From positions 496,001 to 560,000 of the forward strand of contig CAVYML010000001.1 in assembly GCA_963769605.1 (NCBI GenBank): DNA of 64,000 nucleotides, written 5' to 3'. The translations under genes were made by a program, and so were the position numbers. The stretch is from Fen-1254 sp963769605 (lineage in GTDB: Bacteria; Bacteroidota; Ignavibacteria; UBA10030). The stretch's first letter is position 1, and each line of letters starts with the position of its first letter. Of the stretch, positions 33,580 through 41,842 are shown one piece after another. The notes beneath the pieces were generated by a model. The model ran no database searches and was not told the DNA's origin. It saw nothing but the letters and a program-made list of their open reading frames with translations.

Positions 33580-33653
33580 TGCACCCAGGGGGACTCGAAC
33601 CCCCAACCTACAGCTTCGTAGGCTGCCGCTCTATCCAATTGAGCTATAGGTGC
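33580..33653 (-). tRNA. tRNA-Arg (anticodon ACG), integration site
   Basis: On the minus strand: acceptor GCACCTA/TGGGTGC, anticodon stem GCAGC/GCTGT around CTACGAA (ACG, read as ICG after TadA action), T arm GGGGGTTCGAGTCCCCC. Its 5' part, from T arm to first base, is repeated at 45839-45894 and 47377-47432. The gene remains complete because the inserted element supplies an identical 5' part. Confidence 0.94.
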
Positions 33654-33958
33654 GTAAAAAACAATCAATTTTCGGCAATTTCTTCTTTGTGATGAGTGAA
33701 GGTTTGAATTCATTTCACTCTTCTTGTAACAAAAAATGTAACAACTGCCTCTAATAAGAAATGCCAAGCGAGGCGAGGCTTCCGGGCTCAAAACACTTGG
33801 CATTCTACTCTTTCGAGTAAATTTCTTTTCTCTTTTTCGGAAGCTTGCTTCATTAAGTCTATCACAAGATACTAAACATTGATAGGGAAGGCAAGATGTT
33901 TTTCCGATAAAGTCGGATGAATTCTAAATTTATTGTTTCAATGTTTCTGGCAATATCA

Positions 33959-34468
33959 TTATGTCTTCTCGATATAAGCATGAGCGGCTGCATCCAGTTT
34001 TTGCAGTATATCCGCTTTTAGTTCAAGAGGTAGGTGGTCTATTCCCACCATCAATCCCTTTATAAAATCTTCGTTTTTTTTGTCGAGTAATTTATAATAT
34101 ACATCTACGTTAGCAATATGTTCCAGGTACAATTTTATCGCTGCAATATCGCCAGTTAATGCCTTCTCGGTTAGCACAGAGTATACCTCAGCTAAATCGC
34201 TTTTAATCTCGTCCAATTTTATACGCATCACTATCTGCTGAATGATTTCTTTTCTACGCAGCTGCCTCAATCGTCTTTCATGGATTCCAATCCTCTCGGC
34301 CACAAAAGACCATTTCTCTTTGGGGTCATGTTTTAAGAGTTCATCAATGACACGTATCTCAGTCGTAGTTAAGCCTTTCGCAAATTCGGCAATATCCGGC
34401 ATTCCCCAATAATCGAATGCCTCGATTTCAGTGCTCTTTTCAATTGTAAGTTCAGTGCCGGTTGTCAT
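33959..34468 (-). CDS. Terminase-small-subunit-like HTH protein (phBC6A51 type)
   Basis: A 169-residue protein; the start is the ATG with GGAG eight bases upstream, not the earlier in-frame one overlapping the preceding gene further. GLTTTEIRVIDELLKHDPKE, KWSFVAERIGIHERRLRQL form a helix-turn-helix, followed by a helical region with EKALTGDIAAIKLYLEHI, the layout of phBC6A51/terminase small subunit-like proteins. In phage satellites such a protein redirects DNA packaging. It is the distal gene of a run of overlapping small genes. Confidence 0.65.
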   Translation of the reverse strand: MTTGTELTIEKSTEIEAFDYWGMPDIAEFAKGLTTTEIRVIDELLKHDPKEKWSFVAERIGIHERRLRQLRRKEIIQQIVMRIKLDEIKSDLAEVYSVLTEKALTGDIAAIKLYLEHIANVDVYYKLLDKKNEDFIKGLMVGIDHLPLELKADILQKLDAAAHAYIEKT

Positions 34469-34670
34469 GGTATTTTCTCCGGATATGTTTTGACTTCCCT
34501 GACTCCTGTTTTGGATGGTCAATTACTGGTTTCATCACTATCTGCAGGAGTTCGAAGTCTGCCTTCAACAATTGGCTCATCAATATCCTTCCTTTCCTCA
34601 TATTTGCGTCCAGCAATTCACCTATAGCTTCAATTTTTTGTAACTGTTTATCATAATTTGATTGTTTCAT
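34452..34670 (-). CDS. Small coiled-coil-like hypothetical protein
   Basis: 72 residues from an ATG preceded by GGAAGGAAAAG. The sequence MKQSNYDKQLQKIEAIGELL then LMSQLLKADFELLQIVMKPV is mostly helical with regular Leu/Ile. No family recognised. It overlaps the genes on both sides by 17-20 bases, so it is coupled in an operon. Confidence 0.5.
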   Translation of the reverse strand: MKQSNYDKQLQKIEAIGELLDANMRKGRILMSQLLKADFELLQIVMKPVIDHPKQESGKSKHIRRKYHDNRH

Positions 34671-34851
34671 GGCTTTTCCTTCCGAGTAAGTTTTCCATTT
34701 GAATGATTGCATTTCCTGTATGGCTCAATTTTCTGTATAAGCTTTGTAGTTCTTCAATGCTGATATCTCCGGAACAAAATCTCGAATAGATGTCATCTGT
34801 CTTCTCCTCATCCGCTTGTAAGAAGCTTTCTATCAATATTTCCTTTTCCAT
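34651..34851 (-). CDS. Small acidic hypothetical protein
   Basis: 66 residues, MEKEILIESFLQADEEKTDD then DISIEELQSLYRKLSHTGNA. Acidic and helical; no known motif. Its 3' end overlaps the start of the next small gene. Upstream to the ATPase gene (34852-34967) lies a run of repeats of GTCTATATGTC type with no gene. Confidence 0.5.
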   Translation of the reverse strand: MEKEILIESFLQADEEKTDDIYSRFCSGDISIEELQSLYRKLSHTGNAIIQMENLLGRKSHETIKL

Positions 34852-34967
34852 ACAATAATACCTTTTATAAATATTCAGATGTCTAAATGTCCATATGACT
34901 ATATGTCCTTTTGTCTACTTGTCTATATGTCTATGCTTATGGTCAAATAGACAAATAGACATGGACA

Positions 34968-36347
34968 TTATCCTGTATCAGTTGATTGAATGTCTAATTG
35001 AACAAGCTGATACTTGCCATGTTCAGGCTTAAGCATTATTCGTCTACTTATTGCTTCATTTAAACGCCGTTGCACCGTCCTTTCCGAAAATCCAAAAGGT
35101 TCGCAAGCTTCTACAATTTCATTGAAAGTCATTTTCTGCTTTCCAGAGAAGAGAACGCTAAAATCAATTTGTTCCCTTGCGGTGTGGTTAGGAGAAGAGT
35201 TCGAAAAATGTTCCTCTTCCTTTACTTCTCCTTCATCTTTGAACCAAAGATTATCAGCATTCAATGAAAGAAGTCTACATTTTCGATTTACATCTGAAAC
35301 ATGACGAAACTTTGTTGGCTTCAGCAAGCGTTTGGTCTCATCATTCTCTGAGCGACGGATTTGCAGCACAGTATCGGCAATACCTCCAAACACTCCCGAA
35401 CCTCGCATTTGGTCATCATGCATCCGCTCAGGCTGAGCTCCTTTTTTTCTTGTATGATGCACAATCATAATAGCCGTGTGATAGCTATCTCTCAAGTCAA
35501 TGAACTGTCTCATCAATGCTTTCATATCGCTGGAATCATTTTCTTTTCGACTATGGGAAAAGTAAAGACAGTCCAAAACTACAAGTCCAGGATGTATATC
35601 TGCGCATAATGAATTGAGGCTATCCCAACACTCAGTCAATGGGGGAACGGTTTCAGGTGCAAAAAACTGCGACATATCTCCATGTATCGGCAAAGAAGCA
35701 CACATTTTCTGAAATCGCCGTGCGAAGTCATTATAGCAAAGCTCATTATTCAAGTATAGTACCTTGCAACTTTGCGGGATATCGAAGCAGAGCCATTGCA
35801 GAGTACCGTTAGCAACCGATATAGCCAAATTCATTGCGAGTAAGGATTTTCCACAACCTTCTTCACCGGCAAGAAAATTGATTGACTCGGCAGTAATGAG
35901 ACCCTCAACGAGGAATTGTTGCTCCGGTATGTCCATAGAAACTATATCCTTTCCTGATAGCACTTTAAACGAAAATGGCGCGTGTGTTGGATGCCTTTCT
36001 TGATTTTGTCTACATACATCCGGTTCACTTTGCCGTTGGAATGGATAATGACTCATCAACTCACCTGCGCAAGACCTGAATCTGCCATTTAATGGTATGG
36101 CTGCAAAAAGTACATTGAGAATTACACTTTCCATTTCAGGATAGCGAATCTTGATAGCTTCACCTGCTAAATTGCCTTCCAATCGTATCATATCATCCTT
36201 GATTATTCCAAAGAGTTTTTGATATTCTGGAAGTTCAAAAGCATCTATATTAAATCCCTCCGGCAGTTTTCCGAAAGCAGAAGGGTCGAGCAGGAGGGTT
36301 GCTAAGACCTCCCGCTCTGCTTGTTCACGATATCCCATCGTACTCAT
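34968..36347 (-). CDS. RepA/DnaB-like replication ATPase with C-terminal winged helix
   Basis: A 459-residue protein. Residues 1-100 resemble the DnaB N-terminal helical domain (REQAEREVLATLLLDPSAFG). A RecA-fold ATPase follows: Walker A GEEGCGKS at about residue 175, Walker B LVVLDCL, and a sensor VHHTRKKG as in RepA-type hexameric helicases (AAA_25). The last 70 residues (MTFNEIVEACEPFGFSERTV) look like a winged helix. It probably unwinds the element's DNA during autonomous replication. Its ATG overlaps the stop of the upstream 137-residue gene (ATGA). Confidence 0.8.
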   Translation of the reverse strand: MSTMGYREQAEREVLATLLLDPSAFGKLPEGFNIDAFELPEYQKLFGIIKDDMIRLEGNLAGEAIKIRYPEMESVILNVLFAAIPLNGRFRSCAGELMSHYPFQRQSEPDVCRQNQERHPTHAPFSFKVLSGKDIVSMDIPEQQFLVEGLITAESINFLAGEEGCGKSLLAMNLAISVANGTLQWLCFDIPQSCKVLYLNNELCYNDFARRFQKMCASLPIHGDMSQFFAPETVPPLTECWDSLNSLCADIHPGLVVLDCLYFSHSRKENDSSDMKALMRQFIDLRDSYHTAIMIVHHTRKKGAQPERMHDDQMRGSGVFGGIADTVLQIRRSENDETKRLLKPTKFRHVSDVNRKCRLLSLNADNLWFKDEGEVKEEEHFSNSSPNHTAREQIDFSVLFSGKQKMTFNEIVEACEPFGFSERTVQRRLNEAISRRIMLKPEHGKYQLVQLDIQSTDTG

Positions 36348-36757
36348 GCAGCTACCTCAAAAAGAGTTCCCTGAGTGCCTGAGTGTCTTTCAAATAATAA
36401 TGCCTTCTCTTGTCCCCAAGCATCGAGTTCAAGGAAGGCCTGGGCTTCGTACCCTGCTTTGTCAAAAGCAAAAACCTTGCAATGATGCAGAAGATAGAGT
36501 TTTGTTGTAATGAGTTTTCGACCGCAATACTCAATACAAATCCATCTGAAATTGAATCGCTGAAGTAGCTCAAGATTAATCCCGAGTGAATTTGTCTTCC
36601 GGTGAAGGTGTTTCTCCTTCCGCTTGCAGAAGAAGGTTCCTTCTCCAGCTTTATCCAATTTTCCCACATACCTGGTCTCAAATGGGAGATGGAGTTCAAC
36701 CGTCCAAACATTACAATGCTTTGTTGGACTTAGGAAAATTCTTTGTATATTGTTCAT
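36344..36757 (-). CDS. Hypothetical protein, paralogue of 39414-39833
   Basis: 137 residues, unknown family. It aligns over most of its length with the 139-residue protein at 39414-39833: shared KH..R...S.G.N.ELL, a TT...L segment, GYE.Q..L.L...G.EKA and the end LFEVAA versus LFSEVA. Both sit directly before, and overlap, a RecA-fold replication ATPase. A role as a helicase loader or regulator is plausible but unproved. Its ATG lies 20 bases after a leader hairpin. Confidence 0.65.
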   Translation of the reverse strand: MNNIQRIFLSPTKHCNVWTVELHLPFETRYVGKLDKAGEGTFFCKRKEKHLHRKTNSLGINLELLQRFNFRWICIEYCGRKLITTKLYLLHHCKVFAFDKAGYEAQAFLELDAWGQEKALLFERHSGTQGTLFEVAA

Positions 36758-36775
36758 GTTGCACCTCTAATTTTT

Positions 36776-36836
36776 AACGGGTTGTTCAAGGCTCAACTTG
36801 ACACCCGTTTTTTTATTGCCTTACGGCAATAAAAAA
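36776..36836. promoter_or_regulatory. Leader hairpins upstream of the RepA-like gene pair
   Basis: AACGGGT...ACCCGTTTTTTT (36776-36814) and a stem TTTTTTATTGCC-TTAC-GGCAATAAAAAA (36808-36836) abut each other. On the + strand the first reads as a terminator; on the minus strand both would lie in the leader of the 36757 gene. The interval up to 37010 shows nothing else. Confidence 0.5.
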
Positions 36837-37010
36837 GCCGAAAGAGCTTTATGGCGTATGCAACAACGTCGATAAAGGTATCGGCAATTACTGTTTACAG
36901 TTGCATTCGATTGAACATTTATGTATTCAATCTGAACACAACCTGCAGAATATTTATTTAGATTTCGTCACTCAGACACGAAATTTCCGTGTCTATTGAG
37001 TGTTTTCATT

Positions 37011-37643
37011 TTAAAATCTTGCTGGTCTTCTAACAATCCTTCGGTTTATGGCCTCTTTCAAGTTTCGTGGCTTTACATCAATTCTTTCCTTTTTTTTAAT
37101 TTCTTTGATTGTAGCCTCTAATGCCTTCTTATCTGCACCATAATTAGTTCCCAAGCTTAATAGGTATTTACTTCTCTCTCCTTCATAAAACTGTACATAT
37201 CCTTTATAGATTTGTGTCATACGAGTCTTTGGAATCTTCCTTTGAGGCTTATTTTGTTTATTAGTTTGACTGGCGATATGTGTGTCTTTGGATTGGTTAG
37301 GTTCTACATTAATACTTTTTATTTTTACCTGTTCCCTTTTTTGCCTTATACTGTCTAAAAGCTCCAAGTATTCATCCAATCTCTTATAAATTTTATATTG
37401 AATTTCTTTTCCTGTAGTTTCTATCTCTTCATCAGGGACGGGTTTTCCATCGATACTAAAATTGTAATAAAAGCCTTCGGGGTCAACGTATAATTGATAT
37501 TCTACTTCTAACCATTGACTTGTATCTCTGCTAAATTCATCAGCATCACGTGGACTATATCCTTTACTAATAATTGAACTATGGCAATTTTCAATAGCAG
37601 TATTACAATATACATATAGATAGTATGAAGAGTCTTTTTCCAT
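37011..37643 (-). CDS. Hypothetical lysine-rich protein
   Basis: 210 residues. The N-terminus MEKDSSYYLYVYCNTAIENC and DPEGFYYNFSIDGKPVPDEE look like a small folded domain, while residues 100-210 are basic and helical (LLDSIRQKREQVKIKSINVE, TIKEIKKKERIDVKPRNLKE, ending INRRIVRRPARF), suggesting nucleic-acid binding. No family recognised. It has low GC, like the rest of the element, and starts 15 bases after a strong inverted repeat. Confidence 0.55.
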   Translation of the reverse strand: MEKDSSYYLYVYCNTAIENCHSSIISKGYSPRDADEFSRDTSQWLEVEYQLYVDPEGFYYNFSIDGKPVPDEEIETTGKEIQYKIYKRLDEYLELLDSIRQKREQVKIKSINVEPNQSKDTHIASQTNKQNKPQRKIPKTRMTQIYKGYVQFYEGERSKYLLSLGTNYGADKKALEATIKEIKKKERIDVKPRNLKEAINRRIVRRPARF

Positions 37644-37657
37644 AACGAAAATAAAAA

Positions 37658-37725
37658 ATCCTTCAACCTTGCTTCCAAACCGTACTCAAACGGCTTTCCG
37701 CCCAAGCGGAACAAGGTGAAGGATT
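37658..37725 (-). terminator. Long inverted repeat, terminator-like on the minus strand
   Basis: Minus strand: AATCCTTCACCTTGTTCC pairs with GGAAGCAAGGTTGAAGGATT and is followed by TTTTATTTTC. An inner stem CCGCTTGGGCGG adds stability. It would stop transcripts from the right just before the 210-residue gene, or act as an attenuator. Confidence 0.65.
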
Positions 37726-37812
37726 GTAAATATTCTTGAGTAATATTTGGAAGATTACTCGATTATCTTGCTATAATATATTCATTTCCAAATTATTTTG
37801 CATACCTGATAT

Positions 37813-37955
37813 TTATTTTAAAAGAATCATCTTACGTGCTTGATTGTTTTGACCCGCACGGATTTGATAAAAATAAACGCCACTAGGCATAGGTACGCCA
37901 GAGTTATCTTTTCCATCCCAAGTGATTACATGTTCCCCAGAGTGCTGATAGCTGA
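37813..37955 (-). pseudogene. Orphan T9SS sorting-domain tail
   Basis: Minus frame: QHSGEHVITWDGKDNSGVP, MPSGVYFYQIRAGQNNQARK, MILLK and stop. This is the last 45 residues of a FlgD-like/T9SS sorting domain. The rest of the gene is missing: immediately upstream begins an IS3-type end. The host protein is unknown. Confidence 0.8.
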
Positions 37956-37961
37956 GGTGTA

Positions 37962-38287
37962 CCCCATTGGCTGGACAGTTTTAGGTGAAAGTTAAGGTGG
38001 ACAATATATGGTTGTATTGTTCTGTTGTCAAGCTCGTTCTTTGAAATATATTCTTTCATAAATCAATCTGATTGTCTCGAGAGTCTATGGAAGTAGACTT
38101 CTGCTGGTGTACGATAATTCAATGCTTGGTGATACCGTCGTTGATTATAGAATTCAAAGTATTTTGTCATACCCTCTCTTAAGGCAGAAGTATCCGAGTA
38201 ATTGTGGAGGTACAAATCTTCATATTTTAGACTTCTCCATAATCGTTCGATGAAGACATTGTCCAGGGCTCGACCTCGCCCGTCCAT
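37962..38287 (-). mobile_element. IS3-family remnant
   Basis: The frame from 38287 gives MDGRGRALDNVFIERLWRSL, KYEDLYLHNY, KYFEFYNQRRYHQALNYRTP, the C-terminal third of an IS3/IS150 OrfB integrase core. The 3' end TGTACCCCATTGGCTGGACAG is preserved. The 5' part is missing and the remnant abuts a truncated helicase gene, so a deletion or recombination joined them. Confidence 0.85.
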
Positions 38288-39414
38288 GCAATATCCGCTC
38301 GTGAGGGCTTCTTGAGATATTTTCCTGCAACCTGCTTTGTCAACACAGCGCTAACAAGAATAATTGGTATCTGATTTTCGACCGCAAAGCTTTTCAATTC
38401 TGCCAAAACAGAATTCAATTCATCAACGGCGTTCCGTGTCTTTTCAGATATTTGAATAAGTTGGAGATAGTCCAATATTATGAGCTTGCATTTTCTATCA
38501 TTGACCATTTGTTGAAGGATTGAGAAAAGGGATTTTGTTGATGTTCCCCCTTGCCGGAAATACAGGGGTTTTCCTTTCGCTTGCGCTTTGAATTTCTCTA
38601 ATGATTGCAGCTTATTTTGTGGACTTACCCAATGTGATATTCCGGCATATCGTTTCACAATTTCCCGTCCACTCATTTCCATTGAAACGATACCAACCGG
38701 AATTTCCTTGACTGCATTATGAAGCGCTATTTGATTGCTGAGGAGAGATTTTCCTACCTTTGCCTCAGCTGCAATAATGTAGAGGCATTCATTGTGAAGT
38801 CCGTGTATTAATTTGTCAACGTCCGGTATGCCGGTAGACAGCCAATTCACTTTTCCGGAGAGTTCGTCTTGAATTTCGTTTTCAGCTTCTCCGATTGCAT
38901 CGCTCAATGAGACATAATTCTTTTGATTCAGATTTTGCATCGAATGCGAGACATTGAGCAAGTCCGATATACCGGCGTTTAGAACGGCCTCAACATCACT
39001 TCCGCTTTGTAGTTTATCCGATAGCGTAAATATCTTCTCCATCAATTTCCGGCGTTGTGCTTCCTTCTTCACATATTGACAGGCCGTATATGGAGAGGCA
39101 ATCTGCTTAAGAAATGGATAATCGGCTGCAACATCTTTGCAGAGGGATTCGACCGCCTCAAGTTCTTTCTTTTTATCTTTGCCGGAGAAGTAAAGTTCAT
39201 CAACATTATTCCGGAGATAGCTTTGAACAGCAAGGGCATCAACTTCTTTTCGTTGAATAGATAATGCAAGGCAGACATCGAATATAGTCCGGAGTTGTCT
39301 GTCATTGGAATCATCTTCAGATACCTGAAGAGTATCCGCAATCATTAGAGTTGCTTTCCGGCCTTGCAGGCAAGAGGCAACAAGCAATTTTTCAGCATCA
39401 ATAATGGTAATCAT
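38227..39414 (-). pseudogene. DnaB-like replicative helicase, C-terminus replaced by IS3 sequence
   Basis: Of the 395 residues now encoded, about 377 are genuine. AEKLLVASCLQGRKATLMIA is the DnaB N-terminal domain; NWLSTGIPDVDKLIHGLHNE, Walker A AEAKVGKS, VSMEMSGREIVKRYAG and Walker B LIILDYLQL make the RecA core. After SRADIAW, where DnaB continues to the arginine-finger region, the frame runs into the IS3 remnant for 18 codons. Hexamer ATPase activity is therefore doubtful. Its ATG shares one base with the stop of the upstream paralogue gene. Confidence 0.8.
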
Positions 39415-39833
39415 TATGCCACCTCGCTAAAAAGATTTTGTTGGCTTTTTTTTGCTTGTTTCTGCATCAACTCTTTTTCTGTTTGTTCGGCTTTCTCTTT
39501 GCCAAACTGGGTTAATGCGAGATGTTTCTGTTTTTCATAGCCCTGTTGCTTGAAGAAAAGAAAGAAACCCTTATTTAGAATATGGTTCCGAGTCGTCTGA
39601 AGTACTTCGCCAAAGGGAAGATGAACATTGACAAAGAAAAAACTTCCATCTCTTAATAGCTCATAATTGAAACCGTAGGAATCACTGTTTCGATAATAAT
39701 GCTTTGCAGGATTTCGCTGTGTGTGAAATGTTTGCCCGTCCTCAGATAGCCAGCCGATTTTTCTCGGTTTTTGATTTGGCAATGATAGACGTACCTCGCG
39801 AGAAGGTGTGATGTAAATATTTGAAGTTTCCAT
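39414..39833 (-). CDS. Hypothetical protein, paralogue of 36344-36757
   Basis: 139 residues, METSNIYITPSREVRLSLPN, then NPAKHYYRNSDSYGFNYELL and QQGYEKQKHLALTQFGKEKA, ending NLFSEVA. The similarity to the 137-residue protein is clear across the middle and C-terminus. Both precede a RecA-fold ATPase with overlapping start and stop codons, so the pair forms a duplicated functional unit. The paralogues have diverged well beyond recent duplication. Function unknown. Confidence 0.65.
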   Translation of the reverse strand: METSNIYITPSREVRLSLPNQKPRKIGWLSEDGQTFHTQRNPAKHYYRNSDSYGFNYELLRDGSFFFVNVHLPFGEVLQTTRNHILNKGFFLFFKQQGYEKQKHLALTQFGKEKAEQTEKELMQKQAKKSQQNLFSEVA

Positions 39834-39850
39834 ATCCGGAAGCCTTTCTA

Positions 39851-39893
39851 AAAATAAAAATGCCTACCAGCACCGGCACGATGCTAATAGGCA
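39851..39893 (-). terminator. Rho-independent terminator
   Basis: Minus strand: TGCCTATTAGCATCGTGCC and GGTGCTGGTAGGCA form a stem followed by TTTTTATTTTT. It lies downstream of the 252-residue gene and before the paralogue pair. The 96 bases from 39894 to 39989 show no gene. Confidence 0.8.
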
Positions 39894-39989
39894 AAACTTA
39901 TTTATGCCGTAACTCAAATGAAGAACATCTTCATCTAAGCTACCTGTAAGCTATCCAACTAAGAACTTTCTAAAAAGGACAGTGAAGTC

Positions 39990-40748
39990 CTATTTAAGTT
40001 TTGTAACCATATAATTCTTAATAGCTCTGCGTTGTTCTCTCTCAATAGTCTCCCGGTTGTTCTTTTCTAATAATGGTTGGTATAATGCAGCTTTAAAAGC
40101 TATTTCTTGCGCTCCACGAATACCTATTTGATGAAATGCTTTCAGACAATAGTTAATTGCAGAATTCCATATCCAAACATGTTTTTGTATGAACTTAAAA
40201 GGATTTTCAAATACTTGGCTGCCACTAACCCATAATAAATGCCTATTAGAATCAGGAGGTGCATCTTCTCGTTTAGATAAAAATATATTGTCGTTTAAAA
40301 TTGGCTCAAAATATTTCCTGTCTTCAGTATCTCTTAATGGATGCTCCCACAATTTTCCGAGCTCTTTTGTTTTCAAATGTTCTCTACACCATGCTAAAAC
40401 GGCTTTTGTGCCAAATTGATATTGCATAAGTTGAAGATAAAATTCCCAAATATAAGCATCTGTAAACTCAATTTTGAGCATATCGTTACTTTTTACTCCG
40501 AGCTTTTTTAAAGAATTATTAATCTTTGGCCTTCCAGCCTTACGTGTTGCAAACATTTTTCGGGTTTGCTTCATCTGTTCATCCATCGATAATAGGTTCC
40601 AATAAATTTCTACAATACTCCACCATCTTTTTTCCACATTCACCTCAGAAAATACAAAATCCACTGTCGGCAGTCCGTCCACTGCCAACAATGGATTATA
40701 TATTTCACCTTCCGGTGAATGTCCGATTGAGAAGGGACGGCTTCTCAT
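39990..40748 (-). CDS. Hypothetical protein of the element
   Basis: 252 residues, aromatic-rich (KRWWSIVEIYWNLLSMDEQM, IWEFYLQLMQYQFGTKAVLA, KHVWIWNSAINYCLKAF). The middle MKQTRKMFATRKAGRPKINN has a basic patch resembling an AT-hook (RKAGRPK). No recognised domain. Followed by a strong terminator. It could bind DNA, but this rests on the short basic motif only. Confidence 0.5.
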   Translation of the reverse strand: MRSRPFSIGHSPEGEIYNPLLAVDGLPTVDFVFSEVNVEKRWWSIVEIYWNLLSMDEQMKQTRKMFATRKAGRPKINNSLKKLGVKSNDMLKIEFTDAYIWEFYLQLMQYQFGTKAVLAWCREHLKTKELGKLWEHPLRDTEDRKYFEPILNDNIFLSKREDAPPDSNRHLLWVSGSQVFENPFKFIQKHVWIWNSAINYCLKAFHQIGIRGAQEIAFKAALYQPLLEKNNRETIEREQRRAIKNYMVTKLK

Positions 40749-40764
40749 TGTATAACTTCCTAAA

Positions 40765-41451
40765 TTATTCCCTTATGACATTAAATGTATGTGTGCCATC
40801 CAGTCTTTGGACAACAAGTTGAACGCTCGTTCCTTTGAGCCCATCTATTTTCGATACGATATAATCCACATCTTGTTCATTAATCAGGATTTGATTTATT
40901 TTTAGAATCTTGTCACCCTTCAATATCCCTGCGGTAAACGCACTACTATTTTTCTCAACCTCAGCAATAACTCCATCGGCTCCGACAAATATTCCTATAC
41001 TTCCGGTCATTTCTATTGTAGGGGCTTCTAATACAACAAATTTAATGTGCTTGTTATCGGCGCTATCAATACGTATTTTAAATTGTTGAAAAACAATAAC
41101 TTTGTCGGCAGACAAGGATAAATCATATTGCAAATCACGGTTAAAAGCCATTCTTGCAAGCACATAATTGGGATTAAGATTGAATTCTCGATAACTTAGA
41201 TGAATTACATTTTGTGAAATGCCATCATAGTACAATTCTTTTTTAATTCCATCGCTAAAAACGTTGTCTTCCCCATTTGGTGGCGTATTTCTGAGAGCCT
41301 CCAATACTTCTCCATACCCCCAACCAATCATTGGGTTTCCTGTCGGTATTTCAACAAGTTGATTTATGTAATAATCTTTAATGTCCTCCTTAAAGATTTG
41401 TACGCATCCGGTAAGAATAGAAACAATTCCGATAAGAAATATCTTCTTCAT
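40765..41451 (-). CDS. PDZ-domain lipoprotein
   Basis: 228 residues from the ATG that follows GGAGGAGG. MKKIFLIGIVSILTGC is a signal peptide with lipobox LTGC. The C-terminal 90 residues form a PDZ domain: GSIGIFVGADGVIAEVEKNS, SAFTAGILKGDKILKINQIL and LKGTSVQLVVQR. The middle 110 residues have no recognised fold and no protease triad is visible, so it probably binds or tethers partners at the membrane. Its host-like export signal contrasts with the replication genes around it. Confidence 0.8.
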   Translation of the reverse strand: MKKIFLIGIVSILTGCVQIFKEDIKDYYINQLVEIPTGNPMIGWGYGEVLEALRNTPPNGEDNVFSDGIKKELYYDGISQNVIHLSYREFNLNPNYVLARMAFNRDLQYDLSLSADKVIVFQQFKIRIDSADNKHIKFVVLEAPTIEMTGSIGIFVGADGVIAEVEKNSSAFTAGILKGDKILKINQILINEQDVDYIVSKIDGLKGTSVQLVVQRLDGTHTFNVIRE

Positions 41452-41842
41452 ACCTCCTCCTCCATAAAATGATTTCTTTTTCATCATTCATCGAAGCTAT
41501 TTTTGCGATGGATTTATTATAAATTCTTTTGATGAATTTTGGAAAGCAAACATCCAGAATGATTCATGTTCAAGCATGCCAATCGGCTCGGTCATAGTAG
41601 TACGACGGTTACTAGGTACAATCGCAAGTATCAAGTATTTCCCGGTAGGTACAGAAACAGAAAAATGCCCGTTTATATCTGTCCGGGTAGAATATGTGCT
41701 CCAATGTTCTTGCAAGGTAGTTAATGATTTTGAGGCAATGGCATCGAGACTATCAAGACGGTGGAGCAAGTTTTTATCAATAGATTTTATATCGCCAAGA
41801 TGAACTCTAAGTTCTTCATTATATACAACTATATACCATTGT

